This document shows, in pieces, positions 5,447 through 5,840 of a stretch of 5,840 nucleotides of DNA. A program made the position numbers and the translations under genes. Below the pieces are notes generated by a model that saw only the letters and a program-made list of their open reading frames with translations, was not told the origin of the DNA and made no database searches. Positions within the stretch are counted from its first letter, which is position 1, and the number at the start of each line of letters is the position of its first letter. This DNA is from a bacterium (lineage in GTDB: Bacteria > Oederibacteriota > Muellerivitia > Muellerivitales > Muellerivitaceae), in assembly GCA_025980505.1 (NCBI GenBank), contig JAICXI010000135.1, positions 1 to 5,840 on the forward strand, read 5' to 3'.

Positions 5447-5840
5447 CTACTTCACTTTTTCCTTTTTCGCCGATTTCGGCTTGGTCGGAGCGGCCGGGGC
5501 CGAGGTGTTCTTGTGCTTGGTCCAGTTCAAAAGCCCGCCCGCCAGGATGATTTCCTTCTGGCGCTCGCTCAAACCGTGCACCACCTGGAAGGACTTGCCC
5601 GTGGTCAGGTTTTTCACCGGGAAAGGGTGGTCCACCTTGATGACTTGCTTCAGGTCCGGAATCTCCAACTTGTCATCCTGGGAAACGGCGTCATAGTCGG
5701 AAGCCTGGACGAAAGTCAGCGGCAGGATGCCGAAGTTGATGAGGTTGGCGCGGTGGATTCGGGCGAAGCTTTTCACGACGACCGCTTTCAGCCCCAGGTA
5801 CATGGGGGCCAGGGCCGCGTGCTCGCGGGAGGAACCCTGC
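5447..5840 (-). CDS. acn: Aconitate hydratase, C-terminal part, 5' end cut by window edge
   Basis: This is the C-terminal swivel domain of an aconitase, the cytoplasmic iron-sulfur enzyme that interconverts citrate and isocitrate in the TCA cycle. 130 residues are visible, the first in-frame codon starting at 5839, and the gene continues beyond the window. The visible part begins QGSSREHAALAPMYLG, the highly conserved active-site loop whose Ser and Arg take part in catalysis and substrate binding in known aconitases. SFARIHRANLINFGILPLTF follows, then the DYDAV...DKLEIPDL segment, and finally LSERQKEIILAGGLLNWT, a hallmark of the monomeric AcnA-like and Aquifex-type forms. The [4Fe-4S] cysteines lie upstream and cannot be checked. 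After GGLLNWT there is an Ala/Pro/Lys-rich tail of about 22 residues ending in KKEKVK. The internal ATG at 5803 is not the start. The stop is TAG, followed by a strong terminator. A homoaconitase or related isomerase is less likely but not excluded. Confidence 0.93.
   Translation of the reverse strand, partial: QGSSREHAALAPMYLGLKAVVVKSFARIHRANLINFGILPLTFVQASDYDAVSQDDKLEIPDLKQVIKVDHPFPVKNLTTGKSFQVVHGLSERQKEIILAGGLLNWTKHKNTSAPAAPTKPKSAKKEKVK

Overview
The window reads as a compact piece of chromosome from a GC-rich, free-living bacterium. Genes are densely packed on both strands, and there are no phage, plasmid, transposase, CRISPR or rRNA/tRNA signatures. I cannot name the lineage from the sequence. 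The mix (a YfhO-type membrane protein, a PHP phosphoesterase, a stand-alone MBL hydrolase and an aconitase of the GSSREHAALAPMYLG type) would fit several environmental groups, such as Deltaproteobacteria-like or candidate-phylum bacteria. That is only an inference.

Left half (1-3811), plus strand: three co-directional genes. The first is the 3' part of a large YfhO-like multi-spanning membrane protein, whose 5' end lies outside the window. Next come a complete PHP-domain phosphoesterase of the YciV/TrpH type and a complete 226-residue protein, probably alpha-helical and soluble, that I do not recognise. The gaps are 84 and 74 bp, so they may be co-transcribed. However, the PHP gene has a TATAAT box just upstream of its start and no Shine-Dalgarno, which leaves an independent leaderless transcript possible.

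Right half (3839-5840), minus strand: read from right to left, the window holds the 3' end of an aconitase gene, a clear intrinsic terminator, a small CxxC...CxxC zinc-ribbon protein, a repeat-bearing spacer of about 350 bp, and a complete MBL-fold hydrolase. The hydrolase has its own good candidate sigma70-type promoter and Shine-Dalgarno. It ends 27 bp from the unknown plus-strand gene, in a convergent arrangement with no recognisable terminator between them.

The genes do not form one obvious pathway. Two are probable metal-dependent phosphoesterases (PHP and MBL), one is a TCA-cycle enzyme, and one is a membrane protein probably linked to cell-envelope polymers. I see no convincing new multi-gene system. 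The points most worth a second look are the unknown helical protein, the zinc-ribbon gene directly behind the aconitase terminator, and the nested inverted-repeat (REP/MITE-like) spacer at 4894-5081.
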